In this document: positions 1 through 8,739 of the stretch, in pieces
How the letters are laid out: the number at the start of each line of letters is the position of its first letter
Numbering within the stretch: position 1 is the first letter of the stretch
Source: Mycobacterium sp. E787
Lineage (GTDB): Bacteria; Actinomycetota; Actinomycetes; Mycobacteriales; Mycobacteriaceae
Assembly (NCBI RefSeq): GCF_001668725.1
Contig: NZ_LZKL01000016.1
Span: 124,001 to 188,000 of the forward strand
DNA: 64,000 nt
Reading direction: 5' to 3'
Translations under genes and position numbers: made by a program
Notes under the pieces: generated by a model
The model's database searches: none
Told to the model about the DNA's origin: nothing
The model's input: only the letters and a program-made list of their open reading frames with translations

Positions 1-203
1 AGCAAATCGACATCACCGAGCGCGGCGTCGTCGTGGCCCGCCTGGTCCCGGCGCAGGAAAATCCCCTAGCCGAAATGATCAGCGCGGGAAGGCTTCATCC
101 CGCCACCCTCAGTGGACCGGCGCCACGTCTATCCGGACCGGTGAGGACTGACCATGAGGCCGGCCAACTGCTGCGCGATCTGCGAGACGACGAGCGGTAT
201 TGA
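1..203 (+). CDS. Phd/VapB-type antitoxin, 3' end only
   Basis: The first 200 bases are an open frame that runs off the left edge and ends in TGA at 201-203. The visible 66 residues include a beta-strand stretch typical of the C-terminal part of the Phd/YefM fold (ITERGVVVARLVP), followed by a polar tail rich in Arg and Asp that would wrap the toxin. The stop overlaps the ATG of the downstream PIN-domain gene by one base, the usual layout of a co-translated antitoxin-toxin pair. The N-terminal DNA-binding part lies outside the window, so the exact antitoxin family is inferred from context. Confidence 0.75.
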   Translation, partial: QIDITERGVVVARLVPAQENPLAEMISAGRLHPATLSGPAPRLSGPVRTDHEAGQLLRDLRDDERY

Positions 204-601
204 TGCTGTATCTCGACACATCGGCCCTGATGAAACTCATACGGCGGGAACCTGAAAGCGATGCCCTCGCTGACTGGCTTGACGCGCATACACCGGCGCC
301 GTGGGTGTCGTCGACGCTGATCGAGGTTGAGCTCCCGCGCGCCCTGCGCCGGGTGGATCCGTTGCTGCTCGCCGATGTTCCCGCGATCGTGGCTCGAGTG
401 GCACGCTACGAAGTCGACGAGGTGGTCCGAGCCGCGGCCGCGGCGTATCCAGACATGACGTTGCGGTCGCTTGACGCGATCCATCTCGCGACCGGGGACG
501 CGGTGTTCGGCACCCAGTTGAGCGCGTTCGTCACCTACGACGAACGCCTCCTCACCGCCGCGGCGGCAGCCGGCCTGCCGACCGCTGCTCCGGGCCGCTG
601 A
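203..601 (+). CDS. vapC: VapC-type PIN-domain ribonuclease toxin
   Basis: This 132-residue protein has the PIN nuclease layout: LDTSAL at the N-terminus with the first catalytic Asp, a Glu in IEVEL near residue 43, an Asp in SLDAIHLATG near 90 and an Asp in VTYDERL near 110. These acidic residues would bind Mg2+ to cut RNA. ATG 203 is preferred because it overlaps the antitoxin stop (TGATG); a TTG one codon upstream is also possible. VapC toxins usually cleave tRNA or rRNA and are held inactive by the cognate antitoxin, which also represses the operon. The target RNA cannot be read from the sequence. Confidence 0.9.
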   Translation: MLYLDTSALMKLIRREPESDALADWLDAHTPAPWVSSTLIEVELPRALRRVDPLLLADVPAIVARVARYEVDEVVRAAAAAYPDMTLRSLDAIHLATGDAVFGTQLSAFVTYDERLLTAAAAAGLPTAAPGR

Positions 602-904
602 AAGTCTGAAGTCCGAACCTTGCGGTGATTGACCTAGGTCGAGACCGGGGAGATCGGCCCGATCGCGGGCCGCAACGCGCTGCACTGATTTACCGCGTCG
701 ATGGCGCTGTTCACCGACGACGCGACATGAGCCGCGGCCTGGGCGTGGGCATCCAAAAGACGGCCAACAGAAGGGTTCAGGTACATCGGCCGTGCGGACG
801 CACACAGTGCCGGATGACAGAGCGTCCGCGCTAGGATCCATGCGACCGAAACCTGGTGTGCCACAGCGAGCCACCGAGCACGCAACGGCTCGCGATCGGC
901 AGCG
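602..904. other. Intergenic stretch, no confident gene
   Basis: About 300 bases between the toxin stop and the convergent oxidoreductase. On the minus strand a short open frame from ATG 786 to a stop at 634 would encode 50 residues that look helical (GRLLDAHAQAAAHVASSVN), but no clear ribosome-binding site precedes it and it matches no family I know. No repeat or hairpin stands out. Confidence 0.4.
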
Positions 905-1828
905 CTACGGCCGCAGGACGATTTTGCCCCGGGTGTGGCGCCGTTCCAGGGTGCGGTAGGCGCGCTGAACGTCTTCGAGCGGAACAACTTCGGCGATCGG
1001 CACTTCCAATTCGCCGGCCGCGATCAGTGCGGCGAGCTCGGCCAGCACGGCGGCGTCGGCGGCATCCTGATTGCCGACGAACATGACCCCGAATCGCTCC
1101 AGCGCCGGAAAGTCGATGAGCGTGTCAATGCGCTGCGGTGCGATGCCCAGCTCGGTCACGGCTAAGTCGACGTAGCCGCCACCAAAGAAGTCCAACAGGG
1201 CGTCCACTCGGCCGTCAGGTGCCGCCGCCCGCAGCCTGTCCGCGAGACCATCGCCGTAATTGACGGGGATCGCGCCGTGCGCAGCCAGCCACTCATCGTT
1301 GGACGGGCCGGCGATGCCGAGCACGGTCGCGCCGGTGCGTTGGGCCAGCTGCACGGCTATCGTGCCCACCCCGCCGGCGGCGTTGGCAATGGCGACGGTG
1401 TCACCGGGCGCCAACGCGACCGAGCGGACCGCGGCGTATGCCGTGGTGCCGGCCACGAACAGGCCCCCCGCGGCTTCCCATGACACCGCCGGCGGCTTGG
1501 ACGTGAGCTGACCGGCGGGCACCACCACGAATTCGGCCTGGCTGGCTCGGTCGTTCGTGAAACCCAGCACCTCGTCGCCCACGGAGAAGGCAGCGACGCC
1601 GGTGCCGACCTCGGCGACGACACCGGCGAGATCACTGCCCTGCCCGGACGGAAATGTCGCCGGGAAGATCTGCTCCATTGCACCCTGGCGAATCATCGCC
1701 TCGCCCGGGTTGATGCCGGCTGCCTTCACCTCGACCAGCACTTCACCGGCACCAGGTTGCGGGCGGGGAACCTCGCGTACATCGAGGACGTCTATACCGC
1801 CATAGCGATCGAATCGCACCGCTTTCAT
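905..1828 (-). CDS. NADPH:quinone oxidoreductase-like MDR protein
   Basis: The 307-residue product is a medium-chain dehydrogenase/reductase of the quinone oxidoreductase type. It has the GroES-like N-terminal half (AGINPGEAMIRQG, FPSGQGSDLAGVV), then a Rossmann half with the nucleotide motif NAAGGVGTIAVQLA around residue 150 and the C-terminal ...AYRTLERRHTRGKIVL typical of the family. It lacks the cysteine cluster of structural-zinc alcohol dehydrogenases, so a zinc-independent NADPH reductase is expected. ATG 1828 is chosen over upstream starts because a GGAGGG ribosome site lies just before it and the family begins with MKAVRF. The physiological substrate is unknown. Confidence 0.88.
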   Translation of the reverse strand: MKAVRFDRYGGIDVLDVREVPRPQPGAGEVLVEVKAAGINPGEAMIRQGAMEQIFPATFPSGQGSDLAGVVAEVGTGVAAFSVGDEVLGFTNDRASQAEFVVVPAGQLTSKPPAVSWEAAGGLFVAGTTAYAAVRSVALAPGDTVAIANAAGGVGTIAVQLAQRTGATVLGIAGPSNDEWLAAHGAIPVNYGDGLADRLRAAAPDGRVDALLDFFGGGYVDLAVTELGIAPQRIDTLIDFPALERFGVMFVGNQDAADAAVLAELAALIAAGELEVPIAEVVPLEDVQRAYRTLERRHTRGKIVLRP

Positions 1829-1940
1829 GCGCTGTCCGCCCTCCGCTTTTTGGGTGTTGCGCGGCACCGGTGATGATCCAGGTTGTGAGTGGGATGCTAG
1901 TCGTGACGCGCCAGTCACCGCGTGCAGTAAGGAGACACCG

Positions 1941-2735
1941 ATGTCCGCTGCTTTTGATCGAGCGGCCGAAGCCGCTGGCGTGCCCGATGCCGTCGGCGCG
2001 ACTGCTCCGGGCAACCTGCTGCGCGCCGGAGAACTGCGGGCCATTTCCGAATACCTGGTGGCGCAGCTGTCCCGTGAAGTAATTGCCCGCTGGCCCCACG
2101 GCGACGGACACCCCGTGCTGGTGATTCCCGGGTTTCTGGCCGGTGCGCGATCAACACAGTTCCTGCGCAGCGTCCTGCGCCAGCTGGGATATCACGCTCA
2201 CGACTGGCGACTCGGTGTCAACCTGGGGTACCGGCCCACCATGAACGACCAGCTGCCGGCGCGTCTTCACCAGCTAAAGTCGCGCCACGGGCGGCGGGTC
2301 AGCATCATCGGCTGGAGCGCCGGCGGCATCTATGCCCGCGAGTTGGCCCGCGCATTCCCCGAGGATGTGCGGTCGGTGATCACCTTGGGTTCCCCATTCC
2401 GCGGCGACCACCGTACTAACCACGCCTGGCGCATGTGGCGGCTGCTCAACCGCGGCCCGAGCGCCACCGCGGTCGTCTCGGAAGCCGGCCGCATCAGGCG
2501 CGAGCAGCCGTTGACCGTGCCGACCACCTGCATCTACAGCAAATCCGACGGCGTCGTGGCCTGGCAATGCTGCACCAGCCTGCCCGCGCCGCGCACCGAA
2601 AACATCGAAGTCCATGGCAGCCACTGCGGATACGGGCACAGCCTCGAAACCCTCTACGTGATCGCCGACCGCCTCGCGCAACCTGAAGGCCACTGGCAAC
2701 CGATGCAGCGTTCCGCCGATCAGGAGCCGCGGTAA
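1941..2735 (+). CDS. Alpha/beta-hydrolase, lipase/PGAP1-like
   Basis: This 264-residue protein has the core of an alpha/beta hydrolase: HPVLVIPGFLAG forms the oxyanion-hole region, GWSAGG carries the nucleophilic Ser, and a late HGSHCGYGHS segment offers the catalytic His. The layout resembles cytosolic lipase-like proteins that act on acyl esters, without a signal peptide. ATG 1941 is supported by AAGGAG seven bases upstream. It is divergent from the quinone oxidoreductase with about 110 bases between starts, so the two may share a control region. Substrate is not predictable. Confidence 0.85.
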   Translation: MSAAFDRAAEAAGVPDAVGATAPGNLLRAGELRAISEYLVAQLSREVIARWPHGDGHPVLVIPGFLAGARSTQFLRSVLRQLGYHAHDWRLGVNLGYRPTMNDQLPARLHQLKSRHGRRVSIIGWSAGGIYARELARAFPEDVRSVITLGSPFRGDHRTNHAWRMWRLLNRGPSATAVVSEAGRIRREQPLTVPTTCIYSKSDGVVAWQCCTSLPAPRTENIEVHGSHCGYGHSLETLYVIADRLAQPEGHWQPMQRSADQEPR

Positions 2736-2883
2736 GCCACGAGGTGGTCCGGCCCGTCCGACGCTTGCATCCAACAAGTTCCGGTAATTGACACCGGTCG
2801 AGGCTGTCTCAATACTCCACCAGTACGACCGTCGGCCAGCACCGGTCCGAGGCTGACTGGTTGGGGCGCAAGGGAGGTCGGTC

Positions 2884-3729
2884 GTGATCGATTTGGGACT
2901 ATCCGGCAAGCGCGCCGTGGTGTCGGGTGCGGGCTACATCCCGGAGCGCGCGGGCCATGGCTGGTTCACGTCGCTGGCCCTCGCCGAGGCGGGCGCGATG
3001 GTGGCCTGTATCGACATCGACGAGCAGCGCGCGCATCGCATCGTCGACGAGATCGCCGGCCGGGGAGGCAAGGCCGTCCCGATCGTCGCCGACATGACCG
3101 ACCCCGTGCAGGTCGGTCGGGCGATCGACGACGCCGTCGCGGCGCTGGGCGGGGTCGACGTGTGCGTCGACATCATCGGCGGTGCCACCTGGTCGAAGGT
3201 CGAGGAGACCAGCACCCAGTTGTGGGACGCGGCGATCCACTACAACCTGACCCAGGTGTTCTACCTGTTCCAAGCCGTCGGGAGGTACATGATCGCGCAG
3301 CGCAGCGGTGGGTCGCTGGTGGCGATCGCCTCCGTCGACGGCATCGCGGCGGCGACCTACCACGCCGCCTACGGCGCCGCCAAGGCCGGCGTCATCTCGC
3401 TCGTCAAGACCTTCGCCGACGAACTGGGACGGTACGGCATCCGCGCCAACGCCGTCGCGCCCGGCAACGTGGGCACCGGCAACGAGGACCAGCCGCCAAA
3501 CGAGTACGCCGTCAACGGAATCAATCCACTGGCGGCGCCCCGCGCGCATGACATCGCCAACGCCGCGTTGTTCCTGTCCTCCGAGCTGGCCGCCCGAATC
3601 ACCGGTCAGACGCTCGTCGTCGACGGCGGTGCCACCATTCGGCAACTATGGGACCTGTCCGCATCGAGGATCCCGTCCAACCCGGACGACGCTCTGCCCG
3701 ACTTCATGCGGCCCGGGCCGTCGGGCTAG
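2884..3729 (+). CDS. Short-chain dehydrogenase/reductase
   Basis: A 281-residue classical SDR. The N-terminal nucleotide-binding region is a variant Gly motif (SGAGYIPERAGHG), followed by CIDID as the acidic cofactor-selecting strand end (suggesting NAD+), an active-site Ser in IASVDG and the YGAAKAG catalytic Tyr-Lys pair; PGNVGTGN and TGQTLVVDGG complete the fold. Start GTG 2884 follows AGGGAGG. The stop overlaps the stop of the convergent lactonase by three bases in a tail-to-tail arrangement. The insertion in the glycine motif is unusual for a generic SDR and suggests a specialised subfamily. Substrate unknown. Confidence 0.88.
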   Translation: MIDLGLSGKRAVVSGAGYIPERAGHGWFTSLALAEAGAMVACIDIDEQRAHRIVDEIAGRGGKAVPIVADMTDPVQVGRAIDDAVAALGGVDVCVDIIGGATWSKVEETSTQLWDAAIHYNLTQVFYLFQAVGRYMIAQRSGGSLVAIASVDGIAAATYHAAYGAAKAGVISLVKTFADELGRYGIRANAVAPGNVGTGNEDQPPNEYAVNGINPLAAPRAHDIANAALFLSSELAARITGQTLVVDGGATIRQLWDLSASRIPSNPDDALPDFMRPGPSG

Positions 3730-4685
3730 CGCTGGTGGATGAGCGGCAGGCCCGGCACCGAGCTCCTGCCCTTGAGCACGTACGGCGTCGCGATTGAGCC
3801 GATGTAAATGTCGCGCATGTGGTGGCCGCCCCAGGCGATGCTGGTCGGGCCGCTCAACAGCGTGCCGTCGGGGTCTTCGATCACGGTTGTCGCCCGCCCG
3901 TCCGGGCTGATCGCCACGATCCTGTTGGCGAGAACCAGTGTCACCCAGAGGTTTCCCTCGGCGTCGAACGCACAGCCGTCGGCCATCCCCCACCGGCGGC
4001 TTGTTTCTGGGTCAGCCATCAACCGGGCCTGGTCGGGACCGAACTCGTCGGGGCGCCGGCCGCCCAGCGGCGGCCCGAATCGCTCTGCCGGGCCGAGTGT
4101 TTCGCCGCGGATCGGGAACCGCACCACGTCAGCGGCTACCGTGCGGACCACATACAGGTAGTCCTCGTTACGATCCAACGCCATGCAGTTCGGGAAGTTC
4201 ACGTCATCGGCGACCACATGCGCCGATCGGCGATCCGGTGCGACCCGGAAGAGAAACCCATCGGCGGTGCCGCGGGCGATGGTGTCGAGGAGGTCGTCGG
4301 CCATCGTGCTCACCGAACACCACAGCGCCCCAACGGAATCCACCAGAACAAAGTTCAACCATCGGAGCGGACGCCCATCAAGGTGTCCGCTTAATATCAC
4401 TTCGATCGCGCCGGTCTGCGGGTCGAGGTCCTGCAGCACACCCAGGCCCCAGTTGGCGATCAGGAAGTGGCCGTTGCGATCGATCGCGATCCCGTTCGGC
4501 TCGCCGTCCGCGTGACCCATACGCCGAACGGTGTTCTCATCGATGATTTCTGCGACAGCCGAGGCCTTGTCGGAGGCGAACACCCGGCCGTCGCTCGCCA
4601 CCAGGACGTGTTCGGGGCGATCCACGCCTCGGCCGATGGCATGCAGACCGGTCACCCCAATGTCTGTCTTCCCCTTTCCCGTCAT
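3726..4685 (-). CDS. SMP-30/gluconolactonase/LRE family protein
   Basis: The 319-residue protein is a six-bladed beta-propeller of the SMP-30 group. Recognisable repeats are GEPNGIAIDRNGHFLIANWG, FPNCMALDRNEDYLYV and WGMADGCAFDAEGNLWVTL, which supply the Glu, Asn and Asp that bind a divalent metal in lactonases of this family. No signal peptide is present, so it is likely cytosolic. Members open sugar lactones or related cyclic esters. The gene faces the SDR tail to tail, so the two may be expressed separately. The metal site fits the family, but the substrate is not known. Confidence 0.85.
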   Translation of the reverse strand: MTGKGKTDIGVTGLHAIGRGVDRPEHVLVASDGRVFASDKASAVAEIIDENTVRRMGHADGEPNGIAIDRNGHFLIANWGLGVLQDLDPQTGAIEVILSGHLDGRPLRWLNFVLVDSVGALWCSVSTMADDLLDTIARGTADGFLFRVAPDRRSAHVVADDVNFPNCMALDRNEDYLYVVRTVAADVVRFPIRGETLGPAERFGPPLGGRRPDEFGPDQARLMADPETSRRWGMADGCAFDAEGNLWVTLVLANRIVAISPDGRATTVIEDPDGTLLSGPTSIAWGGHHMRDIYIGSIATPYVLKGRSSVPGLPLIHQR

Positions 4686-4750
4686 CGACGCCTCTCGTGG
4701 ACTTATCGGAGTCCGAGGTCAGGCTAGCCGAGGCGGCGCATCATGGAAGG

Positions 4751-5260
4751 GTGCGCATTGCAGTCGGGGTTTCCACTGCGCCCGACGAGAGGAAGGCCTC
4801 GGCGGAGGCCGCCAGCGCACGCGCGCGACGAGCTCGCCGGTGAGGCGCCGTCGCTGGCCGTGATATTCGGATCCCGAGCACACACCGACAAGGCCGTGGC
4901 GGTCCTCGACGCCGTGCAGCGGACGGTCGAGGCGCCGGCCTTGATTGGTTGCGTCGCCCGGGCGATCGTCGCCGGCCGCCAAGAGGTGGAGGACGAGCCC
5001 GCTGTAGCGGTGTGACTGGCGTCCGGCCTGTTCGCCGAGACGTTCCGGATGAACCTGATCCCCAGCGGCTCGGGTGGGCTGCTCGCGGGTTACCGATTCG
5101 ACCAGGCCGCGTACGATCTGCACCTGCTGCTACCGGACCCGTACACATTCCCCTCGAAGCCGCTCATCGCGCATCTCAACACCGTGCTGCTGGGACAGGC
5201 CGCCGTTGTGGACGGCCTACTGTTGACGGTCTGCGGACGATACGGCTACCCACGATGCTC
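4751..5260 (+). pseudogene. Broken FIST-domain sensory protein gene
   Basis: The opening GTG frame encodes [22 protein letters not shown], then shifts near position 4820; the reading continues in another frame with [19 protein letters not shown] and [21 protein letters not shown], which is the FIST_N pattern. A TGA at 5013-5015 stands where the family has Trp (WLASGL), then the frame resumes with [19 protein letters not shown] and decays near 5250. The intact family is roughly 400 residues and binds small ligands in signalling proteins. So this is a remnant with at least one frameshift, one nonsense change and loss of its 3' half, cut off where the island begins. Confidence 0.8.
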
Positions 5261-5289
5261 CTTCCAGCTGCTAGCCTCCCATGCACAAC

Positions 5290-5322
5290 GAGGGTGGGCC
5301 TTGTTTGGAGAGGCCCACCCTC
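5290..5322 (-). terminator. Strong hairpin, probable terminator
   Basis: A perfect 12-bp inverted repeat (GAGGGTGGGCCT / AGGCCCACCCTC) with a 9-base loop lies 27 bases past the stop of the minus-strand gene that ends at 5350. There is no long T-tract, as is common in mycobacteria. It would end transcription of the 5350-6725 pair; it could also act on plus-strand transcripts. Confidence 0.6.
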
Positions 5323-5349
5323 GCGCTTGATGAGGCGCTGCGCTGAGAA

Positions 5350-6012
5350 CTATTCGAGTGCTCGCCCAGGATCCTCCCAAGACTCCACGTCGATAACCGT
5401 CGGGTCGTCGGGTTCGGGCGCGTGCAGGGCCTTGACGTCGGCGACCGCCTGCTCCACGCTGTCCAGCTCTTTGAGCAGCGGCTCGGCGTTTTCCTTCCAG
5501 TAGGGATCGCGGCTCAGGAATTCCCCGATAAGTCGCACCGTCTGCGCGGCCAGGTTCAGGTCCTGTTGGCCTTTCAGGATTGACGAATAGGGATCCAGGG
5601 CCCGCTCCCGTGCCGTACGCTCACGCCGTAACGTGTTCTCCCGGGTCTTCAGCTCGCGGTCCATCAGGCCCAGATTCCTCGCCGCCCGGGACTTGGCGTC
5701 GGCGGCCATCCGCTTCTTCACGCCCGCCCACACCTCGCGGTCCTCGACCAACTCCCAGGCCTTCTCGATTTTCTGCTCGGTGGTCAGGCTCTTCGCGGCC
5801 AGCGTGTCGCGGGCCCAGATGTGCACCCGCTGCACGGTGTTCTGCCCCACCCCGAACTGCGCCGCCAGCTCGGCGCGTTTGACCGGCTTGCCTTCGGTGA
5901 CCAGCGCCGTCACCGCCGCCTTCAGCTCGTCGGTGACTTTGCGGGACCGGCTCATCGTGTCAGTGGGAAAAGGGCGCGGTTTCCCGCGCCCCTTCCCTTT
6001 CGCTGGGGCCAT
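5350..6012 (-). CDS. Unknown protein with N-terminal HTH and coiled coil
   Basis: A 220-residue product I cannot assign. After a basic Pro/Lys leader, residues 20-65 read as a helix-turn-helix (ELKAAVTALVTEG, RAELAAQFGVGQNTVQRVH). Then follows a long charged helical part (KKRMAADAKSRAARN, RELKTRENTLRRERTARERAL) and an acidic tail. The ATG overlaps the upstream gene's TAA by one base (TAATG), so the two are translated as a unit. The combination of a DNA-binding head and a helical body resembles small phage or plasmid DNA-handling proteins, but this is inference only. A strong hairpin follows the stop. Confidence 0.7.
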   Translation of the reverse strand: MAPAKGKGRGKPRPFPTDTMSRSRKVTDELKAAVTALVTEGKPVKRAELAAQFGVGQNTVQRVHIWARDTLAAKSLTTEQKIEKAWELVEDREVWAGVKKRMAADAKSRAARNLGLMDRELKTRENTLRRERTARERALDPYSSILKGQQDLNLAAQTVRLIGEFLSRDPYWKENAEPLLKELDSVEQAVADVKALHAPEPDDPTVIDVESWEDPGRALE

Positions 6013-6725
6013 TAGCCGTTCTCGCCCGAGTTGAGCGCCGTCTGCGCCGCCTTGCTGGGCACCGCCAACGGGACCTCTTTCCTGGCCTCACCCAGGAACT
6101 TGGCCGCCTGGGCGGTCAGCTCGGCCCGAATCGCGGGCTGGCGGTTAACCACCATGTCCAGCTGGGCCTGGTAGCGCTTGGCTGCCTTGACGTACTTCGT
6201 CCCGGCCGGAGCGCAGTAGTACTTCAAGACCAAACCGTGGTTTGAGCTAGCAAAACGCACCTGAGTCTTCTTGGACTCCTTGCGGCGCACCACCGGGTTG
6301 AAAAACGGTCGCATGGTGGTTGCCTCGCACAACACCAGCTTCTCTTCCTCCAACCCGCGCTGCACGTAGCCGCTGACCGAGCCGGTCGTGTAGCCCCACA
6401 GGTCCTGCATCAGGATCAGCGCGGCGGTCTGCTCGTTGATGTCGCGGCTATCGAACTGCGGCCCGTTGGGCATCAGCTCGCCGTACAACTCGGCCATCGA
6501 GAACGCCTTGGAGGTCTCGATCTCCTCCTCGGTGTCCACCTGGTGATTGGCGACGACCGCCGTGAACACCGCTTCCTTGGCGGCCTGCGCATAGGGCTGC
6601 AGGATGCCCTGGATGCGCGTGCACCAGCCCACATTGATCAGGGCCTGGTCACAGATTTCCTTGACTTGCTCGTCGTCGGCCCCCAGCTCTTCGGCGGTGG
6701 GTTGGACGAATTCCGGAGTCGACAA
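6012..6725 (-). CDS. Unknown protein paired with HTH gene
   Basis: The 237-residue product belongs to no family I recognise. It begins at TTG 6725, chosen because AAGGAGG sits five bases upstream. The sequence is mostly helical with an acidic N-terminal third, a central Cys-containing strand region (EKLVLCEATTMRPFFNPVV) and a basic stretch RRKESKKTQVRFASSNHG that could contact nucleic acid. No membrane segment or signal peptide is visible. It is the first gene of a two-gene unit with the HTH protein at 5350-6012. It probably arrived with the insertion that removed the 5' end of the nuclease pseudogene to its right. Confidence 0.7.
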   Translation of the reverse strand: MSTPEFVQPTAEELGADDEQVKEICDQALINVGWCTRIQGILQPYAQAAKEAVFTAVVANHQVDTEEEIETSKAFSMAELYGELMPNGPQFDSRDINEQTAALILMQDLWGYTTGSVSGYVQRGLEEEKLVLCEATTMRPFFNPVVRRKESKKTQVRFASSNHGLVLKYYCAPAGTKYVKAAKRYQAQLDMVVNRQPAIRAELTAQAAKFLGEARKEVPLAVPSKAAQTALNSGENG

Positions 6726-7060
6726 AATAGCCTCCTTCAAGTTCCCCGCTCAGGTAATCCGCACTGTGGGCGGCCTGACGTAGGATCAGACCAGCCTGCC
6801 AGCGGATTTAGCTGGCGTCAACCTGACAGGTGACCAGGTATTACCTGAAGGTCGACGGCCCTTGGAGATCATCGGTACAGCCCGTCGTGGTCCTTGGTCA
6901 CCAGCCAATCGCGCCCCCCGGCCACCGGATCAACCTGAGGAGCGAAGTGGTCGATCAGCATCACCCGGGCACTTTCCTCGTCGGGCCCGGAGGTTTTGGT
7001 GGCCAACCCGGCGCGGACTGTATGCGCCTGCGTCCAGTGACTGGATGTGGTCGGCGGACG
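6726..7060. other. Non-coding or decayed stretch of the island
   Basis: No intact gene is visible. On the minus strand an open stretch from about 7083 to a stop at 6869-6871 encodes protein-like sequence (TVRAGLATKTSGPDEESARV, MLIDHFAPQVDPVAGG) without a convincing start; a second minus frame overlaps its upstream end, so it may be a frameshifted gene remnant. The stretch also must contain the promoter of the 6725 gene. The reading is tentative. Confidence 0.35.
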
Positions 7061-8348
7061 GTGAGCGCGTTGACGACCGCAACATCACACTGGTTCGAGG
7101 ACGCTATGCAGTGGGCTCACTACACGCGGATGCTGCAATCATGCGGCTATCACCCCGTCGACGAGCTGCTGATTGGGGCGATCATCGGAACGAACCAGGT
7201 GAGAATCGTGCCGGAAATCCCAGCGGAACTTGTGCTGGCTTAGCACTACCTTGCCGAGCCAGTCGGCTCTACGTACTCACGGCGCCGCGGCAAGGCGAAG
7301 CGTTCAGTGCTGGAACGTTACGACCACGAGAATGCATTTCGCGTAAAGGTCGCGCATGGGGACTCTTGAATCGTCGGTAGCCCTGGCGACCCACGGCCGC
7401 TAGTCACACCGATAGGACAGGCCGAGTGTTGGTCCTGCCCCTACAAGACTCCGTGTGCCGAAAAGACGAGAGAAGATCCTTCTTCGGCAATCACGGTCGG
7501 CAGGTTGGACATTCGGCAGTGGCTTACATTGCGCTCGATGGGCATCACCACGACATTAAGATCTGGCCGAGGTAAGCATCGAGGACGCAACGTTTTTCGC
7601 CGCTTACGCTGTGGAACTCACCCACCATAGCCCCGACCAGATCCGCAAACGTCTTGCCGCCGCAGTCGAACGTGCCGCAATGATTCGCGACGGGATCGAG
7701 TTCTGGCCTTCTGCTGACAGCCTGCTCAAGATTCCGACGGCAAGCGTGGAGATCGACGTGGACGTCGAGTCGGACCAGAACAACCGCGTCTATATGTGGG
7801 GAGCTCGTGTTCGTAGAGGCACCGACGACGCCACGGCCGTCTACAGTCCCGACTTCACCGTTTGGGAGCCGCTGGACCCGAAATCGGAATACGCGCTCGC
7901 CGAGCGGTTCTCGCAATAGCTACGCGAGCAGCGGGCTATCGCTGAAGCACGCGGTGCGACACTTCGGGTGTTCCACTGGTCGCACCCGGAGTGGTCGAAT
8001 CTGAAGCGCAACCTCGGCTCAGATGCCGTGCGCGACCTGATCGGCGAACATGAACGAGGCGAAGAGGAAGACGCAGACGAAGGTGTGTTCATCGACCTTG
8101 AGAAGGTGTTTAAGGAACACTTCACCGCCTTGCATGGAACCAGCATCAAGAACGTTGCGCCGTTGTTCGAGTTCCACTGGCGTGTCGAGGACGCGGGGGG
8201 TGCAATCTCGCAGACTTACCTGTCGGCAATGCAAACCTCGGTCGACCCCTCCGAAGTGATCGCAAAGGCGTGGCTGCTGTCGTACAACGAGGACGACACC
8301 ATCGCCATGGCCAGGATTCGCGACGGAATGCGCGGGTGGCCAACCTGA
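7061..8348 (+). pseudogene. Decayed RecB-like/YprB nuclease (TM0106-type)
   Basis: One long coding sequence can be followed through three stops and a frameshift: HWFEDAMQWAHYTRML ... PAELVLA, TAG 7241-7243 (family has Trp), YLAEPVGSTYSRRRGKAKR ... HGDS, TGA 7367-7369, ECWSCPYKTPCAEKTRED (a Cys cluster typical of RecB-like nucleases), GRLDIRQWLTLRSMG, a frameshift at about 7559, DLAEVSIEDA ... VEIDVDVES, TAG 7917-7919, then HWSHPEWSNLKRN and LLSYNEDDTIAMARIRDGM. The last parts match a YprB/RNase H-like DEDD exonuclease domain. The N-terminal nuclease half is missing. The family call is from memory of the pattern; the shared frame across the stops is directly visible. Confidence 0.75.
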
Positions 8349-8469
8349 TTCATGGGATGCCGTTGGCAGTCGGTGGACTATACGTGCGGGCGAGATGTCA
8401 GGTGTCCTCAACGACATTCCGCCGGCTCGGTTTGTGATCGAATCAGCTGCCTCTGCGGGGTCGATGATT

Positions 8470-8739
8470 CTAAGTCTCGCCGCCATGTCGTGGGCGGAAT
8501 AAGCCGTTTGAGACTTGGTGGCGTCGTGCATTCTCAGCAGCTTCCGGGAGGCGGCCGCGCATGTCGTAACCTATAGCGTCGAACCAGTTGCAGCCGATGC
8601 ATGCCGCCTGCGCGATCCACTGCACCGCGTCGAGAACCACGCCGGGATGTCTGGCGGCCCAGGCCGCTGGATCGTTGCCGTGGACCGATTCGTATGCGTA
8701 GCGAAGGACTCCGCGCTGGTCCCAAAGCCGGGGCGACAT
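8470..8739 (-). CDS. Hypothetical protein, uncertain
   Basis: An 89-residue frame starting at ATG 8739, directly after an in-frame stop, with amino-acid usage like a folded protein (GVLRYAYESVHGND, GVVLDAVQWIAQAACIGCNWFD). No clear ribosome-binding site precedes it and no family is recognised, so it may be a fragment of a longer gene or a chance frame. It lies in the decayed part of the island between the nuclease pseudogene and the small regulators. Confidence 0.35.
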   Translation of the reverse strand: MSPRLWDQRGVLRYAYESVHGNDPAAWAARHPGVVLDAVQWIAQAACIGCNWFDAIGYDMRGRLPEAAENARRHQVSNGLFRPRHGGET

